20,927 nt of DNA from Rhizophagus sp. LPA8_4_AMF (Eukaryota > Glomeromycota > Glomeromycetes > Glomerales > Glomeraceae), in contig JADRCO010001253.1 in the NCBI GenBank assembly GCA_021464525.1, positions 1 through 20,927 of the forward strand. Direction: 5' to 3'. A program made the translations under genes and the position numbers. How positions within the stretch are numbered: position 1 is the stretch's first letter; each line of letters opens with the position of its first letter. Below the pieces are notes generated by a model, which ran no database searches, was not told where the DNA came from, and saw only the letters and a program-made list of their open reading frames with translations. This document shows positions 1 through 9,973 of this stretch, piece after piece.

Positions 1-94
1 TATTTCTCCATAATCTTTTATCCTCTACTTTTTTTTTAATTTTTTTTTTTAATTCACTTAAATTATTTTCCAAGTCTTTTAATATTTTAATATT

Positions 95-114
<20 letters not shown>
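1..114 (-). pseudogene. 5'-truncated duplicate of the small Lys-rich ORF at 1023-1262 (runs off the left edge)
   Basis: Bases 1-97 match 1148-1244 at a constant offset of 1147 with about three mismatches. Read on the minus strand, the copy keeps the frame of the other copy: a DLENNLSE stretch followed by KKKIKKKVEDKRLWRN, with one Phe-to-Leu change. The start-codon end is missing: where the other copy has its ATG and the next few codons, this one runs into a homopolymer (T93-114 followed by A115-136). The rest of the copy lies outside the window. Function unknown. It could be a dead partial duplicate, or an exon of a related gene to the left. Confidence 0.45.
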
Positions 115-134
<20 letters not shown>

Positions 135-136
135 AA
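93..136. repeat. T22/A22 homopolymer palindrome
   Basis: Twenty-two T (93-114) are followed directly by twenty-two A (115-136), a perfect 44-bp inverted repeat with no loop. It lies exactly where the truncated ORF copy stops matching its partner, so it marks a rearrangement junction or an assembly artefact in a homopolymer. Confidence 0.8.
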
Positions 137-489
137 TTTCAAGTACAAGAGTAGTTACAAAATTTGAAATTATATAAGAAAGTGGTACAAAATAAAAAAT
201 ATATAACTTTTGATGTGACGCAAATCACAGGATTTGTGCCATTGTAGATCTTGACGTTGAATCAACATCAAAATATCCTGATCTCGAACAGTCCAACTTG
301 GATATAAAATATGAAAAGAATTTAAGAATTTGTAATCAAAAATGGAAATTTTAAAAAAAAGCTCAATTTTTTTTCCAAATAATTTGAAGCAAAATGAAGA
401 TATTATGAAGAAATAGATGAAATAGTCTGTTACTTTCCTTAATGACAAAATGTTAAACAAATACTATATACAGTATCACCACAGCTCAG
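137..489. other. Intergenic stretch without a supported gene
   Basis: An open minus-strand frame covers 170-460 (96 codons), but its upstream half is only Phe/Ile/Lys-rich, as expected from AT-rich DNA. The part at about 205-300 is less AT-rich and encodes a Trp/Gln/His-containing stretch (for example RQDLQWHKSCDLRH), so it may be a fragment of a dispersed repeat or mobile element. I cannot identify it. Confidence 0.3.
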
Positions 490-690
490 TCAAAAATAAT
501 AACACAAATATTTGTTATTAATTGTATCATCAAACGCCGTAATTTCTATTTGACCAAAAGATCCAAAGATAACTAGACTATAAAATCAATAGGGAAGAGA
601 ATTCATATAATTTCCACTAATTCAGTCCATTATTTTATTTCATCCTTATATAACTCAAATTTTAAGGTAGATTCAGAATCCAAGTATTTA
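490..690 (-). pseudogene. Relic of an HSPA12-like C-terminal exon
   Basis: On the minus strand, ending at a TGA at 490-492, the frame reads VIFGSFGQIEITAFDD and a short tail. This aligns with the last exon of the neighbouring Hsp70-like genes (VLFGMTFGQMEITATSKN in gene E). Farther upstream, in another frame and with intervening stops, FPIDF corresponds to the family's IDLPG strand and STLKFELYKDE resembles the SFNIYITPDYE segment of gene F. Stops and at least one frameshift show it is dead. It is more diverged than genes A-E, and no other exon could be recognised upstream (691-1022). Confidence 0.5.
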
Positions 691-1022
691 TGATAGAACT
701 ATAAAGAATTTAATAGGATTATATGTTATGCAACCTATGATCGGCGAAACGTCGAAGCGGTATTCAATATCAGATATAGAATCCAAATGGAAGCGATGGT
801 CAATCGCGCCTCAAGACAAACATAATACTTTGATAAAATTTAATATTTTAGGATGTAGAGTCGCTTTTGATACACTGCAGAACTATTTCCACATTGTTAT
901 TTGTTAAAAAGAAACAAAAATTTATGCAAGTTTTGGTGCAATAGATACAGCGTATTACTTCATATAAACTAATATTGATTTGATCATCTCATTAATTTAA
1001 TAATTTCATTGCAATAACAATA
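691..1022. other. Intergenic stretch, nothing recognised
   Basis: This stretch lies upstream of the C-terminal relic on the minus strand. A locally GC-richer part (about 735-815) could be decayed coding sequence of the same relic, but I found no Hsp70 motif in any frame. No RNA gene or repeat is evident. Confidence 0.3.
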
Positions 1023-1262
1023 TTAGGGGTTGAATTGACTTAGCTCTTCATCGTCAAGAATACCGTAACACTTATTGCAACAAATGTTAATAATACTTTC
1101 ATAGTACCAACTTAGAAAATTGTAATTTATAAGATTCTTTCTCGTTGTATTTCTCCATAATCTTTTATCCTCTACTTTTTTTTTAATTTTTTTTTTGAAT
1201 TCACTTAAATTATTTTCCAAGTCTTTAAATATTATAATATTTTTTTCGCTTATTTTATTCAA
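1023..1262 (-). CDS. Small Lys-rich hypothetical protein (79 aa)
   Basis: This is an ATG-initiated minus-strand frame of 79 codons. Residues 10-36 are highly charged and probably helical (FKDLENNLSEFKKK, then IKKKVEDKRLWRN). The C-terminal half has two close cysteines (ICCNKC) and ends ILDDEELSQFNP. No family is recognised. The main support for coding is that its N-terminal part is duplicated at 1-97 with the reading frame preserved. Against it, the ORF is short and composition alone could produce it. It could be one exon of a longer gene; another open minus-strand stretch lies upstream at 1469-1729, but I could not find convincing splice sites joining them. Confidence 0.3.
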   Translation of the reverse strand: MNKISEKNIIIFKDLENNLSEFKKKIKKKVEDKRLWRNTTRKNLINYNFLSWYYESIINICCNKCYGILDDEELSQFNP

Positions 1263-2531
1263 TTACTACAGGACTATTTTGTGCATTCTGAATTCAACTA
1301 ATACTTTAGTTTGACCAAAATCTATTCAATATTGAAATTTTTATACTGCTAGTTAAAAATCTTTATCTAGTAATAGTAATTTCTTAAATTTTAGGAAGAT
1401 TGTATAAATTTGACGGTTTGCTTTTTCTATATCCAGCTAAGATTTGTTTGTCATCATTTTAACCGCGTTCAAATTGGTTCTTGAACTTTGACAGTTTGAC
1501 CCAAGATAAAGCAACACTCTTTTAATAATGATTTTCTTATTTTTCCTATAATTATTAATTCTCGATACCTATTAATTTCCTCGTTTAAATTTATTATGAA
1601 TATGACTAAATAACTTTTATCTTTAATCATGTAAGACATAAACTTGTATAAATCATACCGCATCTTTTTCGCAAAATCTGCTAAATCTGTTAAATATATT
1701 GATTTTACGTATTTTTTTGTAAGCTTCACGACGTTGTTAACGGTTTAGTACTATTCTAATTGAAAGTTTATTTGATCTTTTCTGTGGCCGTTAGAATTCC
1801 GTAAAAGTATATATCTATACCTACATTACAAACAAAGATCATCATCGCGAGACTAGTCATTTATTTAAGTACTAAATTCACCACTTAATAATTCCAATGC
1901 TAAATTTTGATAAAAGAAAGGTGTATTTAATTTTATTTCTTCACCACGAACGGCTAGAAATTATTTGTACATTAATAGAAATATTTTATATTATTAATTA
2001 ATATAGTTGTAGACACTCCGGAAATTTTGAATTCAGACAATGAAAAAAGAAAAATGTTTGAAACTTTAAAAGTAATAACACTTATATCATAAACTGAAAC
2101 TTTTACTACTCTTATGGTGGGGATCTAAAGTAATAGGTTTTAAGTGTTAAAAAACTTTCAACATGGTCATTGTGAAAAATGTGGTGCTCTTCTTTAATGA
2201 TTCAATTATCATCCAATGTCTCTACAGCATGTATGATACAAGTTAAGTACCCATCGGTATTTAAACATTTAAACCAAAATGAATATTATTTCTATAGTTA
2301 AAATGATATATTGAGAGGTAATATTATTTATTCATTTCGTTTAATGTAAGAACGCAATCCGTCAAACCATCACATGATATAGACCAGGGACTTAGCACTA
2401 TTAACTTTTAGAATATCGAACTAATTAAATATACAAAGTTTGAAGTGTATTTACAATAAATCACAAATTAGCTTTAATTTAAAACACCAGGACAATTCTT
2501 AAGTTAGAGACCAATACATCCAAATGCCATA
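1263..2531. other. AT-rich intergenic region
   Basis: The only open frame of note is minus-strand 1469-1729 (86 codons, Lys/Ile-rich, starting MKLTKKYVKS). It has no recognisable domain and is not supported by duplication or splice signals. From 1730 to 2531, between that ORF and the stop of pseudogene A, I see no gene, RNA or clear repeat. Confidence 0.3.
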
Positions 2532-4625
2532 TTAATCCTCCAAGTCAAATTTAAAAGTAGATTTATAACTTTGGCCAGTTTGTTTGTCTTTTGAAGTAGC
2601 AGTAATTTCCATTTTTCCAAAAGTTAATCCGAATAATATACGTCTATTAAAGCCTTCACCAGGAAAATCAACAATAAGATTTCCGAGAAGCTTCATTCCA
2701 GGATCGTCACAATATTTTGCATCATACTCTCGAGTGTAATATATTTTAGTAATCATATCTTTTTGATTTATATAGATCGGTACACGAGTAACCGTAACTT
2801 CTTGATTCACATCCATTTTGGTGCCACGTCTGGCCAAACATTTAAATTTAACAATAAATCCTTCTGGAGTTCTTCTATGAATTGGATCTCCCTCTTCCTA
2901 TAATAATCAGTTTAAATGAAAATTGTTGTTAAATAAAAAGTTAGTTACATTAAATAACTTACCCATTTTTTCCACATATCACATCCATAAGTATATTTAA
3001 GAATTCTTGAAAAGATTATACTATGATTATTTCCTAAATTATTCAAATTGGATCTTATGGATAATCCGTATATTGTGGCTCCACGTGAAATTGCTGCCAT
3101 AGGTAGTGAAGGAACAGAAATATTTTTTACTATATGTTGAAATTCTTGTTTAATTCTTTTTTGTAAATACTTTGATTCGCTAAAACCTCCAACTAAGAAT
3201 ATTGCAGAACAAGTTCCTCGATTGTTACGTAGTTGAGATCTTATCAAATTAAAAATTTGCTGGATAACTGGTTCAAATACTAATTTCATGATTTTAAAAT
3301 CAATATCAATTGTCCACTCATTTTCTTCTAATTGTTCTCTGATACCTTCATTAACAACATATTGCTTTAATATTGGAGCTGCATCTTGAATATCCAATTC
3401 ATAAAAGAATTCTGGATTATCTCCAGTAAATGGAATTTTACTAAATTGTTGTATTAAATATTGCATTTGTCCATAATGATTATCTCTAAGTAAATTCATG
3501 GGTTCATTTCCTAATGCTTTTCGCAAATACTTAATAAATTCAGTATCGATAAAAGCGCTTCCACAAAAATTGCCTGCTCTTTCAGTTATTTCGCCCAATT
3601 GCCAATTGTTCATTAATTGCCGAGTTGTTACATCCACTGTACCACCACCACAGTCAACTATCATAAAATTTGCTAACATAAATAATATAATAAACATATA
3701 AATTATTATATATAAAATTATTTTTAATAAAATATATTAAAATTCAAAAACATACTTCCTGGTTGCGCAAGAGATTGTTCATTAAGGTTCTTCTTCATAC
3801 AATATACTGCAGTCGCTTCGGCTTAAAAAAAAAAGATCAATTTCTAAATTTAGAAATCTAAAAAATGAATATAATATAATCTTACGTTCTGTAGTAAATT
3901 GTAAATTTATGGAATCTTCTTTATTGATCAATTTTGCATTAAATGCACATTTTCTCATAACTGTTTTCGATATTTCAGAAAATTCTGCAGGAACAAAAGA
4001 ACATTTTCAAAATAATTAATCAATGGCCAACGTGTCGAAACAGTATCTTTAATTGTCTTTTAAAAATTTTTAATATGTACATAATTGGTTAGATTAAAAT
4101 AATTTCAATACTACTTAAATTGGTTACATTAGATGTTAATAACTATAAATTTTACCTTGCCGATTTCTCTAAGATAGTCAGTAATTGCTTTTCTATAATC
4201 CTTACAATATATCACCTAAATGCAATTTGAACAATTCAACTGGTTTATTTTCTTCGTCTATACTTTTTCTTGATCTACGAGTTGGCCTTTTAGCTAGGGC
4301 CGGAGCTCCCCATGATTTGACTTCGTCATATTCATCATCATATTGAAGAACTGTATTCGTTTTAATTTGACCTTCTTCCCCACACCATGAATGATTTGAA
4401 CATATATCGTTCTCATTGTTAACATGACAATAAGCGAATCCAGAATAGGTTGTTCCGAAGTCTAATCCAACCACAACACGAATATCAGGACTCTCTGCTA
4501 AATATTAGAAAAAAAAAATCGATAATTAATTTTGATTATTACTATCAATAGATTTTACGTTTCTCTTTTATTTTTGATTCTTGCATACTTCGATGATTTT
4601 TATTTAATTCATTGTTATTGTTCAT
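2532..4625 (-). pseudogene. HSPA12-like Hsp70 pseudogene (gene A): two deletions, otherwise intact
   Basis: Exons by homology with B, D and E, in transcript order: 4625-4589, 4497-4156, 4056-3886, 3821-3756, 3672-2963, 2897-2532, all flanked by GT..AG. An alternative exon 1 donor at 4558 keeps the same phase. The phosphate-1 loop (GLDFGTTYSGF), phosphate-2 motif (DCGGGTVD), adenosine motif (LVGGFSESKYL) and C-terminal beta module are intact. Two lesions break it. In exon 2, after HLGDI, about 23 nt are missing relative to gene E, and the frame hits TAA at once; the next homologous segment (DYRKAITDYLREIGK) is in another frame. In exon 3 a 10-nt deletion removes the ITV of the connect-1 motif ITVPAEF (exon 171 nt, versus 181 in B, D and E). 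No single frame is open through exon 3. The good state of the rest implies recent inactivation. It is divergent from gene B. Confidence 0.85.
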
Positions 4626-4958
4626 TTTTGAAATAGTTTTATTTAAGTATATTATTCGGTGGGAATTTTCTATTCTGTGAAACAATAATGCTAATAATGT
4701 GATTATACAAAAAATTACAATGTTTTTTAGCCTACAATCGGATCTTCAAGTCCAGAAATACATTTAAAAGATCTACAGTTTAAAATATAACAAAAATTCT
4801 AATCATTTACTTAATAGTCGAGCAATTTACAATCGATATTATCACATTACACCCCTGTACGCATTGAAATGGTTTCACAGAATCAATCAGCATTTATAAA
4901 ATTGATCAAAAATATTAAAAACTATTTTTGACCGTTAAATTTTTGAAAAAAAAAAAAA
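4626..4958. promoter_or_regulatory. Shared intergenic promoter of A and B with mirrored motif pair
   Basis: This 333-bp gap lies between the start codons of two head-to-head genes. GTTTCACAGAAT occurs on the plus strand at 4872-4883 (toward B) and on the minus strand at 4683-4672 (toward A), a perfect 12-bp inverted repeat. A second element, ATTATCACATTA at 4838-4849, is mirrored by minus-strand ATAATCACATTA at 4706-4695 (11 of 12). Each gene therefore has the order ATNATCACATTA then GTTTCACAGAAT upstream of its ATG (about 47 bp for A and 75 bp for B). This fits an inverted duplication that carried promoter sequence, or two copies of one cis-element. No transcription start is visible directly. 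Confidence 0.5.
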
Positions 4959-7119
4959 ATGATTCCAGAACATTCAAGTATGTAAAGATAAAACTAAATA
5001 TAGTTTTAACCCATTTATATTGATAACAAAATTGCATTTTTAAAGAGCCAGAAGCTCCAGAAGGAAAAATTTCCGACACACAAAATTCTGTAGAAGACTA
5101 TATTCGTGTTGTGGTTGGATTAGACTTTGGAACAACTTACTCCGGGTTCGCTTATTGCAATGTTAAAGAAAGCAAAATAAAGAAAAATTGTATAATTTCA
5201 AATGATTCATGGCAAGAAGAAGCAGGGCAATTAAAAACTAATACGGTTCTCCAATATGATGATGAATATAAGAATGTAATATTGTGGGGTGCACCAGCTT
5301 TAGCCAAAAAGCAAAATCGTCGGCACAAAAAAAAAAATGATGGGGGAAACAAACCTATTGAAAGGTTTAAATTACATTTAGGTGATTTGCCAGAAGAATT
5401 TAAACAAACACTCCAATCCCAAGTTAAATATGATAAGGCTATTACCGACTATCTTAGAGAAATCGGCAAGGTACGAATTGAAAAATATTTCGTTTTATAT
5501 TATGTTATATTAAAACATTTATACAAATCCATTAAAAAATTTCAAGGTGATTAAAACTACGGTTGAAATACGATGGCCAAAGCTTAATTACTTTGAGCAT
5601 GTTCTTTTAGTTATCACTGTTCCTGCAGAATTTTCTGAAAAGTCAAAAGCAATTATGAGAAAATGTGCATTTAATGCAAAATTGATCAACGAAGAAGATT
5701 CCATAAATTTACAATTTACTACAGAACGTAAGGATCTTTAAAAATTTACGTATAATTAATAAATCATTTGTCTAATTTGAACATTTTATTCTTTATTTTA
5801 GCTGAAGCAGCTGCGATATATTGTATGAAAAATGATCTTAAAGAACAGTCTCTTGCGAAACCGGGAAGTATGTTTTGAACCAATTTATTCGATATATATC
5901 TATCCTATATCATATTTAATTCATTTTTTTCAATTTATACGTAGCTAACTTTATGATAGTTGATTGTGGTGGTGGTACAGTAGACTTAACAACTCGGAAA
6001 TTATTAGAAAATGATCGATTGAGCGAAGTAACTGAACGGGCCGGTGATTTTTGTGGAAGTACTTTTATCGACGATGAATTTATTAAATATTTACGAAAGA
6101 AACTCGGAGATAAACCTATGGATTTACTTAAAGACAAAAATTATGGACAAATGCAATATTTAATACAAGAATTTTGTACTTCTTGTAAAATTCCTTTTAC
6201 AGGGGAAGATCCAGACTTTTCTTATGAATTGGATATTCAAATATTCAAACAATATAAACACTTTATTTCTAATAGAAATATCAAGGAAGAATTAGAAGAA
6301 AATGAATGGGTAATCGAAATTGATTTTGAAGCAATGAAATCAATATTTGAGCCTGTTATCCAAAAAATTTTTTGCTTGATAGAAGCCCAATTGTGTAACA
6401 TGCGTAACACCCAAGAAACTTGTTCCGCAATGTTCTTAGTTGGAGGTTTCAGTGAATCAAAATATTTACAAAATCGAATCAAAGAAAAATTTAGTAGCCA
6501 AGTAAATAACATTTCAGTGCCTATTGAACCTATGGCAGCAATTGCACGTGGAGCAGTGATTTATGGATTATCCATATGTCCAGATGATTTGCGCGCATTA
6601 GCCGATACTAAACGTATTGTTTTTTCAAGGGCTCTTAAACATACTTATGGAATTAAATCAACTGTTAAATGGGTATGTCCCTTTATATATATAAATTATA
6701 TATAAAATTAATAATAATAAGTTTATTCATTAAAATCCAATATTAACTTTATTTAGGAAAAAGGAGATCCGATAAATAGAAAAGTCGATGGTGACCGTAT
6801 TGAAAAATTTCAACGTTTGGCTAAACGTGGTACAATAATGGAAATTAACCAAGAAGTTAAAAGTGTTCGTAAGCCAATTGACCCTGACCAAACATTTATA
6901 AATCATTCTTTATATTATACTGACGAATCTGATGGAGAATATTGCGATGAACCTGGTATGAAGCCTTTAGGAACACTTTATATCGACCTTCCGGGTTCAG
7001 GCCTTGATAGACGTGTGGAATTCGGATTAGCTTTTGGAAAAATGGAAATTACTGCTACTTCAAAGAACAAACAAACTGGACAAAGTTATAAAACTACTTT
7101 TAAATTAAACTTAGATTGA
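4959..7119 (+). CDS. HSPA12-like Hsp70-family ATPase (gene B, 593 aa)
   Basis: Exons: 4959-4977, 5046-5470, 5547-5727, 5802-5867, 5945-6672, 6757-7119. The sum is 1782 nt in a continuous frame. Introns are 68, 76, 74, 77 and 84 bp with GT..AG ends. The ATG at 4959 gives a short first exon (MIPEHS) that splices in frame to the conserved core. The actin/Hsp70 nucleotide-binding fold is marked by phosphate-1 GLDFGTTYSG (residues 31-40), connect-1 ITVPAEF (171-177), phosphate-2 DCGGGTVD (237-244), adenosine LVGGFSESKYL (395-405) and connect-2 AIARGAVIYG (429-438). Residues 474-593 form a beta-rich module resembling the start of an Hsp70 substrate-binding domain; it ends before any helical lid. 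The length is slightly under that of animal HSPA12 proteins. No signal peptide or membrane segment is seen, so cytosol is likely. Compared with D and E, it lacks a few residues after ELDIQ. Client and function are unknown. Confidence 0.88.
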
Positions 7120-7598
7120 AATGCACATTGTTTATTTTACTTAGTAATGTATTAAATAAATTAAGAAAATATTTTTTCTTGTTGTTAAAATAAATTATTA
7201 TAATACTTTATGACTTTTAAATGATGTCTTAGTCAACCAGTCTTTGGAAAAGAAATGGTGACCGTGCCCTTAAACTAAATAGTGATGAGTGTCTGGGCCA
7301 AAAAAGACTTCAGATGCTAATTAATAAGAAACTATGTGCTACAGGAGTTCAAGTCACAGTCCGACTATTTTACAATTTACAAGTTACAAACTATTGCATA
7401 TAATTTATTTTAAGTTATTACAGATAAACGCGGATTATGGTAGAAATAAAAGAATTAGTACAATATCCGATATCCATCTTTATTTATAACAATATTAAAA
7501 CTGACAAATTTTTTTTTATAATACAACGAAATCTTCGCGATTTGGTATTTATAAATTTTTACATAGATGTTAAAAATATAAATAATAAAATAAAATTT
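7120..7598. other. Convergent intergenic region between B and D, with a possible tRNA-Leu-like relic
   Basis: The 3' ends of B (+) and D (-) face each other across about 480 bp. Most is AT-rich, with AATAAA-like words near both ends. The segment 7257-7365 has a different composition and resembles a decayed tRNA-Leu(CAG): GACTTCAGAT resembles an anticodon arm, GTTCAAGTC a B-box/T-loop, and ACAGTCC a 3' acceptor half. The T-arm is incomplete and the acceptor pairing poor, so I do not call a tRNA gene. The open plus-strand frame at 7437-7661 is low-complexity and overlaps the end of gene D; I do not count it as a gene. Confidence 0.3.
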
Positions 7599-9616
7599 CT
7601 AAAACTCAAAGTTAAATTTAAAAGTGGTTTTATAACTTTGACCAGTTTGTTTGTCTTTTGAAGTAGCAGTAACTTCCATTTTTCCAAATGCCATTCCAAA
7701 CAACACAGATCTTTCAGTGCCTGAACCTGGCAAATCAACACAAAATTTTCCTAATAATTTCATACCAGGCTCATCACAATATGTTGCATTATATTCTTTA
7801 GTATAATATATATGATGAGTTACTCTTGTTTGATCAGAATACATCGGCACACGAGTACATGTAACTTCTTGATTAATATTCATTTTATTACCACGCTTAG
7901 CCAAACGTTTAAATAATTTAATAATCGTACCATCTTGGGTTTTTCTTTCTATTGGATCTCCCTTTTCCTGAATAAATGTAATAACCAGTTTAATGAAATA
8001 GTATAAATAAAAATTAGTTACGTAAAAAACTTACCCATTTTCTACCATATGCTACTCCATAAGTATATTTAAGAACTCTTGAAGAAATTACGGATCCTAT
8101 AGATAATCCATACATTGCAGCTCCACGTGCAATTGCTGCCATAGGTTGAGGAGGGACTGAAATGTTTTTATTTGCTCTATCTAGAAATTCTTGTTTGATC
8201 TTTTTTTGTAAATATTTTGATTCACTAAAACCCCCAACTAAGAACATTGCAGAACAAGTTTCTTGATTGCTATTTAGTTGAGCTTCTATCAAGTGAAGAA
8301 TTCTTTCGATAACAGGCTCAAATATTGATTTCATCGTTTTAAAATCAATTTCGATTACCCATTCATCTTTTTCTAAAGGTTTTCTGATATTAGCATCAGT
8401 AATATGTTTTTTTAGAGCTGGCGCTGCATCTTGAATATCTAATTCATATATAAAGTTTGAATTATCTCCTGTAAAGGGAATTTTACAATGTTTACAGAAT
8501 TGTTGTATTAAATATTGCATTTGTCCATAATTTTTGTCTCTAAGTAAATCCATAGGTTCATCTCCGAGTTTCTTTCGCAAATATTTAATAAATTCATCGT
8601 CGATAAAGGTACTTCCACAAAAATCGCCGGCTCGTTCGGTCATTTCTATCAATTGATCGCTGTTTATTAACTTCCGAGTTGTTAAATCTACTGTACCACC
8701 ACCACAGTCGACTATCATAAAATTATCTATGCACAAATGAATTAATTAATGAAATTGAAATATTAAATAAGAATAATTAATTTACTTCAAACATACTTCC
8801 TGGTTTAAGATCATTGTTCATACAATATATTGCAGCAGCCTCAGCTTATTAAAAGAATAAAATATCACAAATTAGAATTTAAAGAAAATAAACATGATTA
8901 TTAATTTAACGTAAAATGTGAAGATTCTCACGTTCTGTAGTAAATTGTAATTTTACGGAATCTTCTTCGTTGATTAATTTTGCATTAAATGCACATCTTC
9001 TCATAATTGCTTTTGACTTTTCAGAAAATTCCGCAGGAATGGTAATGACCAAAAGAACACTCTTAAAGAAATTAATCACTGGCCAGCGTATTTTAACAGT
9101 GTCTTTAATTACCTTGAAATTTTTTATTAGATATACGTAAGTATTTCAATACAATTAACATTAAAATGAATCATATATACCTCGCCGATTTTTCCGAGAT
9201 AATCAGTAATAGCCTTTTCATGTTTAATTTGAGATGGGAGGTATGGTTTATATTTATCCGCTATGTCACCCAAATGTAATTTAAACTTTTCAATAGGTTT
9301 GCTTCCTTCGTTGTCCGGTCTCCGACGACTCGGCCTTTTGGCTAAGGCTGGTGCACCCCATAATTTTACACGATTATATTCATCATCATATTTGAGAACT
9401 GTGTTGGTTTTTAATTGCCCTACTTCTTCTTGCCATATAACATTTGAAGTTATATTTTGACTTTCTTTAACATGGCAATAAGCGAATCCAGAGAAGGTTG
9501 TTCCAAAGTCTAATCCAACCACGACACGAATCTCATCTAGAAAAAAAGTTGAGTTATTTAATCAAAATTAATCTTTAAACGAATATATTTTACGTACTTA
9601 ATTCACCATTAATCAT
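7599..9616 (-). CDS. HSPA12-like Hsp70-family ATPase (gene D, 554 aa)
   Basis: Exons in transcript order: 9616-9598, 9536-9181, 9112-8932, 8844-8797, 8726-8035, 7967-7599. The total is 1665 nt in frame. Introns are 61, 68, 87, 70 and 67 bp, at the same places and phases as in B and E. Exon 1 is tiny (MINGEL plus a split codon). Motifs: GLDFGTTFSG (residues 14-23), ITIPAEF instead of ITVPAEF, DCGGGTVD (208-215), LVGGFSESKYL, AIARGAAMYG, then the C-terminal beta module. Exon 4 is 15-18 nt shorter than in B, A and E, removing the residues before the PG turn that links the two halves of the ATPase domain. The segment before the end of the ATPase domain is also shorter than in E. All catalytic-loop residues are present, so the protein is probably active. 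It is convergent with B and divergent from the coiled-coil gene at 9974. Confidence 0.88.
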
Positions 9617-9973
9617 TTTTCTTTAAATAAACAACCCGTTTTTAATAGCTGTTTTGTCGATACTAATGTATAACAAAAAACAAAACTCAGTTAGGGAAGG
9701 GCCAGAAAATTTAAAAAAAGGGGTAGGGTCTCTTCATTGAGATATCGTAATCTAGATCACAAGTACTATAAATCACGTGATTCTGGCCCTTAGGGACTTT
9801 GTTAGTTTTCTTTCTATAAATAGAAGCAGTTGTACGCAATAAAATTTACGATAATCTGATAATCTACCAAAAAACGTTAAATAATCATTTGTAGAAGTTA
9901 CACCGCTTAACCGCTTAACGGGATTGAAATTCTGGTTTTTTAAAAAAAAATTTTTTTTTTCCAGCCAATTGTC
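9617..9973. promoter_or_regulatory. Divergent promoter region between D and the coiled-coil gene
   Basis: The 357-bp gap holds an 11-bp perfect inverted repeat, AAGGGCCAGAA (9697-9707) and TTCTGGCCCTT (9781-9791). The right arm overlaps a 12-bp palindrome, AATCACGTGATT (9771-9782), with the CACGTG core typical of basic helix-loop-helix factors. A tandem CCGCTTAA duplication lies at 9903-9918. A pyrimidine tract ending in CCAG (9951-9963), just before the ATG at 9974, looks like a splice acceptor, so the coiled-coil gene may have a 5' UTR intron; its donor could not be fixed. Confidence 0.4.

Noticed and set aside
1469..1729. 86-codon minus-strand frame as a gene
   Set aside because: Lys/Ile-rich composition, no domain, no duplication support, and no convincing splice link to the 1023-1262 frame.
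4656..4670. Heat-shock element in the A/B promoter (GAATTTTC at 4663-4670)
   Set aside because: Only one GAAnnTTC pair is present with no third unit in register. In AT-rich DNA such pairs are expected by chance, and no better site was found upstream of D, E or F.
5111..5554. Starting the Hsp70-like proteins at the GTG in the VVVGLDFG region
   Set aside because: The frame is open upstream in every copy, and an ATG exon with a matching phase-1 donor is found 60-120 bp upstream in B, D and E, so the GTG is an internal valine codon.
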